Positions 45,966 through 55,976 are shown, counted from the first letter of the stretch. The stretch is 64,000 nt of DNA from Colwellia sp. 39_35_sub15_T18 (GCA_002162675.1 MAAE01000037.1:124001-188000); one strand, 5' to 3'. Translations and numbers: made by a program. The notes: generated by a model from the sequence alone, not told the origin.

Positions 45966-46670
45966 CTACGCTATGTGTTTTTTTACTTTGCCAGAAAAAC
46001 GATATCCAGCACCGCGTACCGTTTGAATAAATTCGTCATGTCCAGCACCCGATATTGCTTTTCGTAATCGTCTGATATGCACATCAACCGTTCTGTCTTC
46101 AACATAAACATTAGTGCCCCAAACGTTATCAAGCAATTGCTCTCTAGAATACACACGTTCAGTATGAGTCATAAAAAAGTGCAGTAATCTAAACTCTGTC
46201 GGCCCTAGCTCTAATGCGTCGTTATGAATAGTCACATGGTGAGATACGGGATCTAATTTCAAACCATGAAATTCAACTTTTTCAGCCAATAGCGTTGGTG
46301 AAACACGGCGAATAACGGCCTTTATGCGAGCAATAAGTTCTTTGGGTGAAAAAGGTTTGGTAACATAATCATCAACGCCAGCATCTAGTCCTTTTACTTT
46401 GTCATCTTCATCAGCGCGTGCTGTTAACATAATAATGGGAATATTGCGGGTAAATTCATTTTGCTTTAAAGATTGAGCAAGCTTTACTCCTGTGCCACCC
46501 GGTAACATCCAATCAAGCAAGATCAAATCAGGGTAAGGCTCAACAATATTATCCATTGCTTGCTTAATATCGCTCGCTTCTACCGAATTAAAACCATTTT
46601 GCTCTAAAACAAAAGTGATCATCTCTCTAATAGGAGTTTCATCTTCAACAACTAAAATGTATCCACTCAT
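45966..46670 (-). CDS. phoB: Phosphate-regulon response regulator PhoB
   Basis: 234 residues from the ATG at 46670, the family start ([16 protein letters not shown]), preferred to one 27 bp upstream; AAAGGCG lies about 8 bases ahead. Receiver with D-D pocket, [26 protein letters not shown] and [11 protein letters not shown]-terminal winged helix with [14 protein letters not shown] and VRGAGYRFS. Activates phosphate-starvation genes. Preceded by a Pho box (46740-46757). Confidence 0.95.
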   Translation of the reverse strand: MSGYILVVEDETPIREMITFVLEQNGFNSVEASDIKQAMDNIVEPYPDLILLDWMLPGGTGVKLAQSLKQNEFTRNIPIIMLTARADEDDKVKGLDAGVDDYVTKPFSPKELIARIKAVIRRVSPTLLAEKVEFHGLKLDPVSHHVTIHNDALELGPTEFRLLHFFMTHTERVYSREQLLDNVWGTNVYVEDRTVDVHIRRLRKAISGAGHDEFIQTVRGAGYRFSGKVKKHIA

Positions 46671-46739
46671 ACATACGCCTTTTCTAGTAAAGAACATTAC
46701 TACATGTAATTTTTTGTTATGCTATTGTGCACAATTAAC

Positions 46740-46757
46740 GTGACATTTTTGTGACAA
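46740..46757 (-). promoter_or_regulatory. Pho box upstream of phoB
   Basis: On the minus strand TTGTCAC-AAAA-ATGTCAC: two 7-bp direct repeats at 11-bp spacing, the PhoB-site architecture (consensus CTGTCAT-N4-CTGTCAT). It is 70 bp ahead of the phoB ATG, so phoBR is probably autoregulated. Confidence 0.85.
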
Positions 46758-46820
46758 GCCGTTAAATAATTGTAAGTCTAAACAATAGCACGAGTTTTCG
46801 TTAATTTTTGTCAATAAAAA

Positions 46821-46838
46821 AAGCCGTAAAAACGGCTT
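46821..46838 (-). terminator. Intrinsic terminator after the porin
   Basis: On the minus strand AAGCCGT-TTTT-ACGGCTT followed by a T run, about 25 bp after the porin stop codon, between porin and the phoB promoter. Confidence 0.85.
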
Positions 46839-46861
46839 CCTTTATTAGAGAATAAAATTAA

Positions 46862-47818
46862 CTAAAATTTGTACTGAATACCTGCGGCTAAATAATCTTC
46901 ATCGTTGCCAGTATCCATATCAAAGCTAGTATAAAAAGCATATAACTTAATGCCTTTAGCAAGTTTGTAATCAACACCTGCGGTAATACCACTACGATCA
47001 TCACCCTCTTTATGATCCGCTAACTGATACTGCCCTTTTAATGTCGCGGCACCCACGGTATATTTAGCTGACACCATAACACCATCCATTTCAGCACCCG
47101 TATCAATGTCTTCTTGGTTTTGTACCATCAAACCTAAAGTAACACCTGAAATTTTGCCTTGTACCGTCGCTCTAACGGTATCGAAGTAACCACTTACGCT
47201 ACCATCGCTCGACTTACCTTTAACTTCTGAGTCCATTGCTATTGAGGCAAAAATTTTAGATTTTTTTAATTTCTTGTCACCATAAAAAGCAGCAACAGAA
47301 ATAGCATCTTTACCATCAACTTCATCTTCAGCAACATAGGTAGCTCCAAACTGAAAGCCACTGAATTTTGGTGATTTATAACTAAGTGTATCGCTCAAAC
47401 GGTTCTCACCCACCCAAAGGTATTTAATATCACCATTTAAATCACTAAAAAGATCAGTTTTACCTTGTGACTGTTTTAGCATAGTATCATTTTTACCCAG
47501 CAACACTTCACCAAAACCACCTTTTAAACCTACGTATTGGTTACGCGCTTTCCAAACGTCGCCATCACCGTCTAAATCTACTTCAAACTCAGCTTTATAG
47601 ATAACTTGCAGGTCATCATTTATTTTATAATCACCTTTAAAACCAAGACGAGAGGCGTTACTTTTTATTTCAGTAAAGCTACCTTCACCATTGTCTGATG
47701 ATTGAAAAGACAAATCAGCTCGACCATAAATATCAACACTGGGTACTTCAGCAGCCATTGCAGACAATGACAGAACAGAACAGGTCGCTAACGCTATGGT
47801 AGTTTTTACTAGTTTCAT
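46862..47818 (-). CDS. Gram-negative porin (probable phosphate-starvation porin)
   Basis: 318 residues with a signal peptide (SLSAMAAEV). Beta-barrel features: VDIYGRADLSFQSSD, SRLGFKGDYKINDDLQVIY, RNQYVGLKGGFGEVLLGKND (porin L3-like), terminal strand ending AAGIQYKF (C-terminal Phe). Resembles OmpC/PhoE-type porin 4 family. Its promoter region has a PhoB repeat array, suggesting expression when phosphate is scarce. Confidence 0.88.
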   Translation of the reverse strand: MKLVKTTIALATCSVLSLSAMAAEVPSVDIYGRADLSFQSSDNGEGSFTEIKSNASRLGFKGDYKINDDLQVIYKAEFEVDLDGDGDVWKARNQYVGLKGGFGEVLLGKNDTMLKQSQGKTDLFSDLNGDIKYLWVGENRLSDTLSYKSPKFSGFQFGATYVAEDEVDGKDAISVAAFYGDKKLKKSKIFASIAMDSEVKGKSSDGSVSGYFDTVRATVQGKISGVTLGLMVQNQEDIDTGAEMDGVMVSAKYTVGAATLKGQYQLADHKEGDDRSGITAGVDYKLAKGIKLYAFYTSFDMDTGNDEDYLAAGIQYKF

Positions 47819-47911
47819 GTTTTTACCTTAATTTACTTTAAATTTAATATTTCATTCGTAGCAGCTGCTAGAAATTTTTTCATTATAGTATTACCATTTT
47901 ATTACATAAAT

Positions 47912-47978
47912 ATGACAAGGCGACTGAAACATAACTGAAATATGAACGAAATATGACAAGACTATCGATATATGACAA
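47912..47978 (-). promoter_or_regulatory. Pho-box array upstream of the porin
   Basis: On the minus strand, 7-mers at exact 11-bp steps: TTGTCAT (47959-47953), CGTTCAT (47948-47942), CAGTTAT (47937-47931) and a weaker CAGTCGC (47926-47920), plus TTGTCAT copies at 47978-47972 and 47918-47912. A TATAAT -10 lies at 47887-47882. Consistent with multiple PhoB dimers. Confidence 0.8.
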
Positions 47979-48136
47979 AAATTCAAACATCCTCTAGTAG
48001 AGCCTATACATTAATTGCAAGCAATGAGCGCTATTTTAAAAAATCATCAAAAACTACCATAAAAAGTTTTATAGAAAGATAAAAACTAGCTAAAATCAAT
48101 GCTGTGCTTACCATTTTTTCACTGTATGAAAAATAC

Positions 48137-48185
48137 CGATTAGATAATTATATGAAAACGATTATATGAAAACGATTATATGAAA
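48137..48185. repeat. 14-bp tandem repeat over the start of the kinase gene
   Basis: ATTATATGAAAACG occurs twice and a third unit ATTATATGAAAGTT overlaps the gene's ATG at 48180. Each unit carries an ATG followed by AAA. Two upstream copies would run into TGA in their frame. Confidence 0.8.
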
Positions 48186-49928
48186 GTTACCAGCATTTCA
48201 CGAAAATTACTTACTCGAGTACTCTCCTTTTATTTTATTTTAACGGTGAGCGTAACCGGTATTCAAATTATTGCTGAATATTTTAATACCAAAAACCATA
48301 TCAATAGTGAACTATTAACGCTAGAGAAAACCATCAGCGGCAGCTTAACTCGCGCAGTTTGGGAGTTGAATACTCAGCAAGCAATTGATATTTCAGAAGG
48401 CTTAGTCGCCATTCCAATGATCAAAGGCATTACAGTCACCGATGAAGCCAATAATATTATTACCCAATTGGGTGACGTTATTGCCCCCGCAACCTTAAGC
48501 ATAGATAACGAAGAAAACTTAAGTGGTGAGGCTCAGGGTGTCAACTCTATCAGCGACGGCTTGTTCGGCCACTCTTTTCCACTTATTTTTGAATTTTCAG
48601 GGCGAACGACTTCTGTTGGCAGGGTGACCTTATTATCAAGCAATGCCGTTATTTTTAGCCGTATTGAAGTGGGGATTTATTTTCTTATTGGCAATGCTAT
48701 TGTTAAAACTGCCTTTCTAGTTTTATTGTTCACTTTAGCTTTCAATAAATTGCTCACCTCCCCGTTACAAGAACTTACCGAACAAATTAAGCAAGTAGAT
48801 TTAGACGATCCAGAAGCTTCTATGCTGCATTCTATGAATTATGAAAAAAATGAGCTCAATGTATTAGAAGACGCCTATAACAACCTTATTAATGAACTAG
48901 TTGAATTTAAAGATAAGCTGGCCTTGTCACAGCAAGAAACCAGTTTAGCTAATGAAAAGTTGGATGAACAAAATATACAGTTAGAACAAGAGGTGGCTAA
49001 AAAAACATCTTACTTAAGTAATACAATGTTAGAAATGAAAGTACAACAGCAAAAATTATTGACTCACCAACAAACCCTTAAAGAAGAAAATATTCGACGC
49101 AGTAACACCGAGCAAACATTACTAACGACCAATAAAGAATTGAAAAGCTCTATTATTGAGCTAAACAAAGCGAAAGAACGCTTGTTAGAAGCCGAAAAAA
49201 TGGCCTCATTAGGGGTGCTATCGGCTGAAGTTTCTCATGAAATTAATACTCCCATTGGTATTAGTATCACCTCAGTAAGTTACCTGTTAGACACTATCAC
49301 TCACTTACAAAAAAACTTAAATCAAAACAAGCTATCAAAACAAACTATTGAAAGATTTATCGACAATGCTAATCAAAGTGCTAACTTATTAACCACTAAT
49401 TTGCATAGAGCGTCTGAATTAATCACCAGCTTTAAACACGTGGCGGTTGATCAAATTAGCGACAAAATAAGGCTAATTAATGTCGCCAAATACCTCGATG
49501 AAATAATTCATTCTCTACACCCTAAATTAAAACAAACCAACCACTGCGTTAAAGTACATTGTGATAAAAGCATTGAAATATACTCACATCCTGGTGCTAT
49601 TGCGCAAATAATGATTAATTTAATTATTAACTCCATCATACATGGCTTTGAAGGTATTAATCGTGGTGAAATCAATATTGATCTTCATTTCACTCAACAA
49701 AAACTATATTTACATTATCAAGACAACGGTCACGGCCTTTCTGCACAAGCGTTGGAACATTTATTTGACCCCTTCTACACCACTAATGCAGATAAAGGCG
49801 GCACGGGGCTAGGCACACATATTGTCAGTAATTTAGTGATTGATACCCTTAATGGCACCATTGAAGCCAGCAGTGTAGAAGAACAAGGTTTAAGCTATAA
49901 CATCATTATTCCAGATATGCGTAGTTAA
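48180..49928 (+). CDS. Membrane sensor histidine kinase
   Basis: 582 residues: TM1 (about 12-32), periplasmic segment (about 33-158), TM2 (about 164-187), HAMP, long coiled coil (about 240-335), HisKA with VSHEINTPIGISITSVS, HATPase with NLIINSIIHG, DNGHGLS, GGTGLGTHIV. No receiver domain. No response regulator is adjacent. Divergent from the Pho-regulated porin; relation is unknown. Confidence 0.9.
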   Translation: MKVTSISRKLLTRVLSFYFILTVSVTGIQIIAEYFNTKNHINSELLTLEKTISGSLTRAVWELNTQQAIDISEGLVAIPMIKGITVTDEANNIITQLGDVIAPATLSIDNEENLSGEAQGVNSISDGLFGHSFPLIFEFSGRTTSVGRVTLLSSNAVIFSRIEVGIYFLIGNAIVKTAFLVLLFTLAFNKLLTSPLQELTEQIKQVDLDDPEASMLHSMNYEKNELNVLEDAYNNLINELVEFKDKLALSQQETSLANEKLDEQNIQLEQEVAKKTSYLSNTMLEMKVQQQKLLTHQQTLKEENIRRSNTEQTLLTTNKELKSSIIELNKAKERLLEAEKMASLGVLSAEVSHEINTPIGISITSVSYLLDTITHLQKNLNQNKLSKQTIERFIDNANQSANLLTTNLHRASELITSFKHVAVDQISDKIRLINVAKYLDEIIHSLHPKLKQTNHCVKVHCDKSIEIYSHPGAIAQIMINLIINSIIHGFEGINRGEINIDLHFTQQKLYLHYQDNGHGLSAQALEHLFDPFYTTNADKGGTGLGTHIVSNLVIDTLNGTIEASSVEEQGLSYNIIIPDMRS

Positions 49929-49935
49929 TGATCAT

Positions 49936-50066
49936 GTGAATATATACCATCGAACCGCTCGTTTCATAGAAGCTTCTTCGAGCCCACCCAGAGCATTTGA
50001 GATCCGCTGTGTAGTGCGACGCCCCCTGCACTCTTTGTAGTAAAAACTTTTAACTTGGATGAATAC
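49936..50066 (-). mobile_element. MITE-like interspersed element, copy 9 (degenerate)
   Basis: 131 bp, minus orientation. The right-end part reads ACCATCGAACCGC (consensus ACCACCGAGCCGC) and the left-end part GGATGAATAC (consensus GAATAAATAC). The hairpin is degenerate (AGCTTCTTCGAGCC). No flanking duplication. Oldest-looking copy. Confidence 0.6.
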
Positions 50067-50172
50067 TGACTTCCTATTTGTTTCTTTTCAGCACTATTTT
50101 CAACTATTGTTTTCAGGTAATATGGCTTTCTCAAAAAATGGTATGTTATACCACTAGCCTAGGACCTTATTT

Positions 50173-51096
50173 ATGTGGTTTAAAAACTTATATTTTTTCG
50201 CTTTCACTCGCCCATTTGAACATTCAGAGCAAGATTTAGAAAAACACTTATCAGAGCACCTTTTCACACCTTGTGGCTCTACAGAGCTTGCTCACTTTGG
50301 TTGGGTTAACGCGCTAGGCAAGCACGGACAGTCATGCATTCACAGTGCTAATGGCAGTTTTTTAGTCTGCGCACGTAAAGAAGAAAAAATACTACCTGCG
50401 CCCGTTATTAAGGATATGATTGAAGAAAAAGTAAATTTGCTTGAGCAAGAGCAAGGCCGTGGTGCCACTAAAAAAGAAAAAGAACAGTTTAAAGAAGATA
50501 TTATTTTTGAATTACTGCCGCGCGCTTTTTCACGTATTTCTGATACCCACGCTTATATAAGCCCCAAAGATAATATTATTGTCATCAACGCCAGCGCTCG
50601 GGGTAAAGCAGAAGACTTATTAGCATTACTGCGCAAAGTATTAGGCACTTTACCGGTGACCAGTTTAGAGCCTGATGTGCAAGCTGATGAAACCATGACC
50701 GACTGGTTAGTGAAAAAAGATTTAGGCGCTAAATTTCAACTAGGTATGGAAGCAGAGTTTAACGCCCTAGGTGATGACGGTGCTGTTATTAGAGTGAAGA
50801 ACCAAGACTTGGAAAGTGAAGAAATCAAGTCTCATTTAGATGCCGATAAATACATGGTTAAAGTTGCCCTTGAATGGGACGAGTCTTTATCTTTCATGCT
50901 TTGTGATGATTTATCGATTAAACGCATTAAATTCTTTGATGTGATACAAGATCAAAATGAAGACATTGACAGCGATGATGTCATTGCCAGGCTTGATGCT
51001 GACTTTGCCTTAATGGCAGGCGAATTAAATCGCTTTATTCATGATTTACTGGCTGAATTTTCATTAAAAACAACCGATTGTTTAGAAAAAGATTAG
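50173..51096 (+). CDS. rdgC: Recombination-associated protein RdgC
   Basis: 307 residues, typical length. Motifs: MWFKNLYFFAFTRPF, FGWVNALGKHG, FELLPRAFSRISDTHAYI, LAHFGWVN and FFDVIQDQ. RdgC is a ring-shaped DNA-binding protein that limits RecA activity. Between a kinase and pgk. Confidence 0.93.
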   Translation: MWFKNLYFFAFTRPFEHSEQDLEKHLSEHLFTPCGSTELAHFGWVNALGKHGQSCIHSANGSFLVCARKEEKILPAPVIKDMIEEKVNLLEQEQGRGATKKEKEQFKEDIIFELLPRAFSRISDTHAYISPKDNIIVINASARGKAEDLLALLRKVLGTLPVTSLEPDVQADETMTDWLVKKDLGAKFQLGMEAEFNALGDDGAVIRVKNQDLESEEIKSHLDADKYMVKVALEWDESLSFMLCDDLSIKRIKFFDVIQDQNEDIDSDDVIARLDADFALMAGELNRFIHDLLAEFSLKTTDCLEKD

Positions 51097-51130
51097 TTAA
51101 AAACGAATTATTATTTATTTGGAATCAAAC

Positions 51131-52312
51131 ATGAAAATTATCAAAATGGCTGACCTAGATTTAGCCAATAAGCGCGTTTTAATTCGTGAAGATTTAAACG
51201 TGCCGGTTCAAGACGGAAAAATAACTTCTGATGCCCGTCTACAAGCAGCATTGCCAACAATAAAACAAGCTCTAGAATCCGGCGCTAAAGTCATGGTGAT
51301 GTCTCACCTTGGTCGTCCTACAGAAGGAGAATACTGTGCTGAATATTCGCTTCAGCCAGTAGCCGATTATTTAGCGGCTGCCCTCAATTATCCAGTACGT
51401 TTAGTGACTGACTATTTATCGGGTACTGAAGTTAAGGTTGGTGAGCTAGTTGTGCTTGAAAACGTTCGCTTTAATCAAGGCGAGAAGAAAAATGATGACG
51501 CCTTAGCCAAGCAACTTGCTAGCCTTTGCGATGTCTTTGTTATGGACGCTTTCGGCACGGCTCATCGCGCTCAGGCAAGTACGCACGGTGTGGCAAAATT
51601 TGCGACTATTGCCTGTGCTGGTCCGTTACTTGTAGGCGAATTAGATGCGTTAGGTAAAGCACTCGACAACCCTGCTCGCCCATTAGTTGCGATTGTGGGT
51701 GGTTCAAAAGTATCAACTAAACTAACGGTATTAGAGTCTTTATCGGGTATTGTTGATCAACTTATTGTCGGTGGCGGTATTGCTAATACTTTTATCGCAG
51801 CGGCTAAGCATAACGTCGGAAAATCGTTATTTGAAGCTGATTTAGTAGCCGAAGCTCAACGCTTAACCCAACAAGCACAAGCTAATAATGGTGATATTCC
51901 TGTGCCTAGCGATGTTGTCGTTGCCAATGAATTTTCCCCTACCGCGCAAGCAACACTAAAAAAAGTGCATGAAGTCAATGACGATGAAATGATTTTTGAT
52001 ATTGGCCCTGAATCAGCAAAAGATCTAGCCGATATTATCAAAAATGCCGGCACTGTTGTTTGGAATGGCCCTGTTGGCGTGTTTGAGTTTGATCAGTTTG
52101 GTCAAGGCACTGAAATTATCGCTAAGGCAATTGCTGATTCAAACGCCTTTTCAATTGCCGGCGGTGGCGACACATTGGCCGCAGTAGACAAATATAACAT
52201 TAAAGATAAAGTATCTTATATTTCCACCGGTGGCGGTGCTTTCTTAGAATTTTTAGAAGGCAAAAAACTACCTGCCGTAGAAATTTTAGAGCAAAGAGCA
52301 AAAGAGCAGTAA
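51131..52312 (+). CDS. pgk: Phosphoglycerate kinase
   Basis: 393 residues from the ATG at 51131 (an upstream TTG would add four). Motifs: [71 protein letters not shown] and [13 protein letters not shown]. Glycolytic enzyme; it is followed by two aldolase genes, so the three form a glycolysis cluster. Confidence 0.97.
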   Translation: MKIIKMADLDLANKRVLIREDLNVPVQDGKITSDARLQAALPTIKQALESGAKVMVMSHLGRPTEGEYCAEYSLQPVADYLAAALNYPVRLVTDYLSGTEVKVGELVVLENVRFNQGEKKNDDALAKQLASLCDVFVMDAFGTAHRAQASTHGVAKFATIACAGPLLVGELDALGKALDNPARPLVAIVGGSKVSTKLTVLESLSGIVDQLIVGGGIANTFIAAAKHNVGKSLFEADLVAEAQRLTQQAQANNGDIPVPSDVVVANEFSPTAQATLKKVHEVNDDEMIFDIGPESAKDLADIIKNAGTVVWNGPVGVFEFDQFGQGTEIIAKAIADSNAFSIAGGGDTLAAVDKYNIKDKVSYISTGGGAFLEFLEGKKLPAVEILEQRAKEQ

Positions 52313-52315
52313 CAA

Positions 52316-52345
52316 ATATCGAGTTTCGAGTTTCGAGTTTCGAAA
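52316..52345. repeat. Short tandem repeat between pgk and the class I aldolase
   Basis: CGAGTTT repeated three times (TCGAGTTTCGAGTTTCGAGTTTCG), a 7-bp unit just after pgk. Confidence 0.8.
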
Positions 52346-52442
52346 ATATAACAAGCAAAATAGAACTATACTCAAAAATATGAGTAAGTTATCGCACCCA
52401 AACTAATTGAATGCTAAAGCGTTCAATCTAAAGGAGAATATT

Positions 52443-53348
52443 ATGTCTACAGCATCAGAGGCTATGGCATTAATGCTAGAGAAAGTAACCACTGAAAATG
52501 GATTTATTGCTGCACTGGATCAAAGTGGTGGTAGCACCCCAAAAGCGCTTGCTTTATACGGTATCAATGCAAGTGAATTTGATAACGATGAACAAATGTA
52601 TGGGTTAGTGCACCAAATGCGTACTCGTATTGTCACAAATGCTGCTTTTACGGGTGAACGGATCTTAGGGGCTATTTTATTTGAAAACACCTTAGACAGA
52701 GAGTTTGAAGGCAAGTCTGCGGCACAATATTTATGGCAAGAAAAGCATGTTGTGCCTTTTCTCAAAGTTGATAAAGGACTTTGTGAAGCAAGCAATGATG
52801 TGCAATTAATGAAAACAATGCCAGAACTCGACTCATTGCTTGACAAAGCCGTTGCTCAACATGTATTTGGTACAAAAATGCGCTCTGTCATTAAGTTAGC
52901 TAACCAACAAGGCATTAATGACATTGTTGCCCAGCAATTTGACCTGGCCAAACAAATATTAGCGAAAGGATTAGTGCCGATAATTGAACCCGAAATTGAT
53001 ATTAACAGTGCTGAAAAATCGGCTACTGAAGCCTTGCTTAAGTCAGCTTTACTAAAAGCATTAGAGCAATTATCTAGCGAACAAAAAGTCATGCTAAAAC
53101 TAACCTTACCTGAAACTGACAATTTTTATGCTGAATGCATCAAGCATAAAAACGTTATTAAAGTGGTAGCACTATCAGGGGGTTATAATAGGGAACAAGC
53201 AAACCAAAAGGTAAATGCTAACCACGGTATGATTGCTAGCTTTTCGCGTGCTTTAACCCAGGGGCTGAGTGCTAAACAATCAGATGAAGAGTTTACTAAC
53301 GTTTTAGATGCTACTATTGACAGTATTTTTATTGCCTCAAAAACCTAG
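52443..53348 (+). CDS. Class I fructose-bisphosphate aldolase
   Basis: 301 residues from the ATG at 52443, chosen because AAGGAG precedes it by six bases. Class I hallmarks: FIAALDQSGGSTPKAL, ILFENTLDREFEG, FLKVDKGL, TKMRSVIK, GLVPIIEPEIDIN and VMLKLTLPE (Schiff-base lysine) then SGGYNREQA. Schiff-base enzyme converting fructose 1,6-bisphosphate to triose phosphates. It stands directly before a class II aldolase. Confidence 0.93.
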   Translation: MSTASEAMALMLEKVTTENGFIAALDQSGGSTPKALALYGINASEFDNDEQMYGLVHQMRTRIVTNAAFTGERILGAILFENTLDREFEGKSAAQYLWQEKHVVPFLKVDKGLCEASNDVQLMKTMPELDSLLDKAVAQHVFGTKMRSVIKLANQQGINDIVAQQFDLAKQILAKGLVPIIEPEIDINSAEKSATEALLKSALLKALEQLSSEQKVMLKLTLPETDNFYAECIKHKNVIKVVALSGGYNREQANQKVNANHGMIASFSRALTQGLSAKQSDEEFTNVLDATIDSIFIASKT

Positions 53349-53417
53349 TAATTACAACGCCAGTATTTTAAGTCAAACCATGTAAAACGATGTGGTTAAC
53401 TTTCAAACATATTAACG

Positions 53418-53454
53418 AAAACCTGCTAAAAACAACCACTTTTTAGCAGGTTTT
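53418..53454 (+). terminator. Intrinsic terminator after class I aldolase
   Basis: AAAACCTGCTAAAAA pairs with TTTTTAGCAGGTTTT (loop CAACCAC) followed by more Ts. Located about 70 bp after the stop codon; it separates the class I from the class II gene. Confidence 0.9.
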
Positions 53455-53630
53455 TTTGTAAGTTTAATACAAAATAGCCACTTTCAATATCAAACCGTCA
53501 AAAAGGCAATTTTTAGTGCCTGAATAGCTTAACTTCTGATATAATTTTGCCCCAAGAAAAGAAAGCTTTCATGCAAAGCAACAAAATATAAAATTCAACC
53601 AACTACCCATAAAAAATTTAGGAGCAATCA

Positions 53631-54695
53631 ATGGCTTTAATTTCAATGCGTCAAATGCTTGATCATGCAGCAGAGTTTGAGTATGGCATTCCGGCATTTA
53701 ATGTTAATAATTTAGAGCAAGTGCGCGCTATTATGATTGCCGCAGATAAAACAGATAGTCCGGTAATTTTACAAGGCTCTGCTGGTGCTCGTAAGTATGC
53801 TGGAGCACCATTTTTACGTCATTTGATTTTAGCCGCCATTGAAGAATTCCCTCATATTCCTGTGGTAATGCATCAAGATCATGGTACTTCACCCAGCGTT
53901 TGTCAGCGTTCAATTCAATTAGGCTTTTCATCAGTGATGATGGATGGCTCTTTAATGAGCGATGGTAAAACGCCCAGCAGTTATGAATATAATGTTGAAG
54001 TTACTCAACGAACGGTTGAAATGGCTCATGCTTGTGGCGTGTCTGTTGAAGGCGAATTAGGCTGTTTGGGCTCATTAGAAACAGGTGAAGCGGGTGAAGA
54101 AGATGGTATTGGCGCTGTAGGTAAGTTAACGATGGAGCAAATGCTAACAGACCCAGAAGAAGCCGCCGATTTTGTTAGCAAAACACAGGTAGATGCCTTA
54201 GCTATTGCTTGTGGCACTTCTCACGGTGCTTACAAATTTACCCGACCACCAACAAGTGATATTTTAGCGATAGACCGTATTAAAGCAATTCATAGCCGTA
54301 TTCCAAATACACATTTAGTTATGCATGGCTCATCGTCTGTACCGCAAGAGTGGTTAAAAGTTATCAATGAGTTTGGCGGTAATATCCCAGAAACTTATGG
54401 CGTACCGGTTGAACAAATTCAAGAAGGCATTAAAAACGGTGTTCGCAAAGTAAATATTGATACTGACTTACGCTTAGCTTCAACGGGCGCAACAAGACGC
54501 TTTTTGGCACAAAATCCTAGTGAATTTGATCCGCGTAAATTTTTAGCTGAAACAACTAAAGCCATGTCTGAAATTTGTATTGCCCGTTATGAAGCATTCA
54601 ATACCGCAGGTAATGCCAGTAAAATAAAACCAATTAGCCTTGATAGCATGTTTGACCTTTATCAAGCAGGTAAATTAGCGGCATTGATAAAGTAA
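53631..54695 (+). CDS. fba: Class II fructose-bisphosphate aldolase
   Basis: 354 residues. Zinc-site motifs: [64 protein letters not shown] and [12 protein letters not shown]. Resembles the IIB ('Calvin cycle') subtype. It has AGGAGC upstream of its ATG and is transcribed from its own region after the class I terminator. Confidence 0.96.
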   Translation: MALISMRQMLDHAAEFEYGIPAFNVNNLEQVRAIMIAADKTDSPVILQGSAGARKYAGAPFLRHLILAAIEEFPHIPVVMHQDHGTSPSVCQRSIQLGFSSVMMDGSLMSDGKTPSSYEYNVEVTQRTVEMAHACGVSVEGELGCLGSLETGEAGEEDGIGAVGKLTMEQMLTDPEEAADFVSKTQVDALAIACGTSHGAYKFTRPPTSDILAIDRIKAIHSRIPNTHLVMHGSSSVPQEWLKVINEFGGNIPETYGVPVEQIQEGIKNGVRKVNIDTDLRLASTGATRRFLAQNPSEFDPRKFLAETTKAMSEICIARYEAFNTAGNASKIKPISLDSMFDLYQAGKLAALIK

Positions 54696-54712
54696 TACTT
54701 TATCTTTAATTT

Positions 54713-54732
54713 AAAGGGCTTAGGCCCTTTTT
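54713..54732 (+). terminator. Intrinsic terminator after class II aldolase
   Basis: AAAGGGC-TTAG-GCCCTTT followed by TT, 18 bp after the stop codon. Confidence 0.8.
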
Positions 54733-54758
54733 ATTACCCCCTTTTCCTTATCTCCTTT

Positions 54759-54871
54759 GTATTTATTCAGCTGAGAAATATTTACCACAAAGAGCACCGA
54801 GAATAACAAAGTCTCTGTGTAGGCTCGAAGAGCCCTCTGTGAAGCGTCGCGACTCGGTGGTGAACCGTTAC
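54759..54871 (+). mobile_element. MITE-like interspersed element, copy 10
   Basis: 113 bp, plus orientation, GTATTTATTCAGC to GGTGAACCGTTAC with all inner features except the long module. It is flanked by an exact 8-bp direct repeat TCTCCTTT (54751-54758 and 54872-54879), a clean target-site duplication. Sits just past the fba terminator. Confidence 0.88.
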
Positions 54872-55061
54872 TCTCCTTTTTATTACAGGTAATAGCATCG
54901 TTAATTTAGCCCGCTAATTAATTACTTTAAAATAAACATAACTTCTTTATAATGTTTGCCCTTAACATTGTGATTTACCCTTGGCTATTTCATTTGTACT
55001 CTTGCTTTTAAATCCAGCTAATACCCTTAGTGAATATTTTGTGCCATTAACCGAGAAAAAA

Positions 55062-55976
55062 ATGATCCGCCATTTAACCTTTACTGCCTTTTTTTTCTTG
55101 TCTATCAATGCTTATTCACAAGGAAGCAATGCACAAGGAAATAACGCTCAGAACAATAATAGTCAAGCTCAGGTAAGTGAAGCTCAGACTAGTAAAGAAA
55201 GCACTAACACCCAAGCAACGGCGGCTGATATTTTAACAAGCTTAAAAAAAGCCGAACAATCACAGCCTAGTGCATTAGTACCTTTATTAACCGGCTCTGC
55301 TGAGCTAGGTTTTCTCTATAAAACTGGTAACAGCAATAGTGCCGATATGAAAAGTGGCGTTGATTTACACTTTGAAAACGGCCGCTGGCGAAGCCTTTTA
55401 AATGTCGATTTACTGATAAAGAAAGCCGATGTTGAAGATGACAACGGTAATAACCACTTTGAAACCACGGATCAAAAATGGACATTTACCTCGCAAACCA
55501 ACTATAGCTTGGGCAGCGGCGAAAAAAATTACGTTTTTGGCAATGTTTGGTATGAAGACAGTGAATTCAATAGCTTTGTCAGCCAAAGCTCTATTTCGAC
55601 AGGCTGGGGGCGTCATTGGTATAAAAGTGAACAAGCCTCACTTTGGGCTGATATAGGGCCAGGTTACAAGCGGGATCTTTTTAAAGAAACGGAGACAGAG
55701 CCAGAAAGAACGGAAGACTCATGGATTATACAACTGCAAGCTTTGTACATCAGAAAATTAGGTGACCATGTTGAATTCAAACAACTTTTAAGTGCAAAAC
55801 AGTCCTTAAGTTTTGCCGACAATAGCATTTACAAAGCCGAAACAAGCATCACCACTAAGCTTATTTCAACCTTACAACTGAAGTTTACCTTCACAGTAGA
55901 TTACAACACGGATGTCGAAGACGATAAAGAGAATATGGACACTCAAACAGCGGTCACTTTAGTGTATAGTTTTTAA
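55062..55976 (+). CDS. DUF481 family outer-membrane protein, copy A
   Basis: 304 residues from the ATG at 55062; an upstream TTG would add 27 residues that spoil the signal peptide. Signal IRHLTFTAFFFLSINAYSQG, then an Asn/Gln-rich linker (NAQGNNAQNNNSQAQ), then LTGSAELGFLYKTGNSNSAD, NGRWRSLLN, GWGRHWYK, typical DUF481. Ends in a beta-strand VTLVYSF. Function is unknown; probably an outer-membrane barrel. Paralogue of the next gene. Confidence 0.85.
   Translation: MIRHLTFTAFFFLSINAYSQGSNAQGNNAQNNNSQAQVSEAQTSKESTNTQATAADILTSLKKAEQSQPSALVPLLTGSAELGFLYKTGNSNSADMKSGVDLHFENGRWRSLLNVDLLIKKADVEDDNGNNHFETTDQKWTFTSQTNYSLGSGEKNYVFGNVWYEDSEFNSFVSQSSISTGWGRHWYKSEQASLWADIGPGYKRDLFKETETEPERTEDSWIIQLQALYIRKLGDHVEFKQLLSAKQSLSFADNSIYKAETSITTKLISTLQLKFTFTVDYNTDVEDDKENMDTQTAVTLVYSF

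Noticed and set aside
53731..53931. Minus-strand ORF within the class II aldolase gene
   Set aside because: Shadow of fba; no ribosome site and no family similarity.
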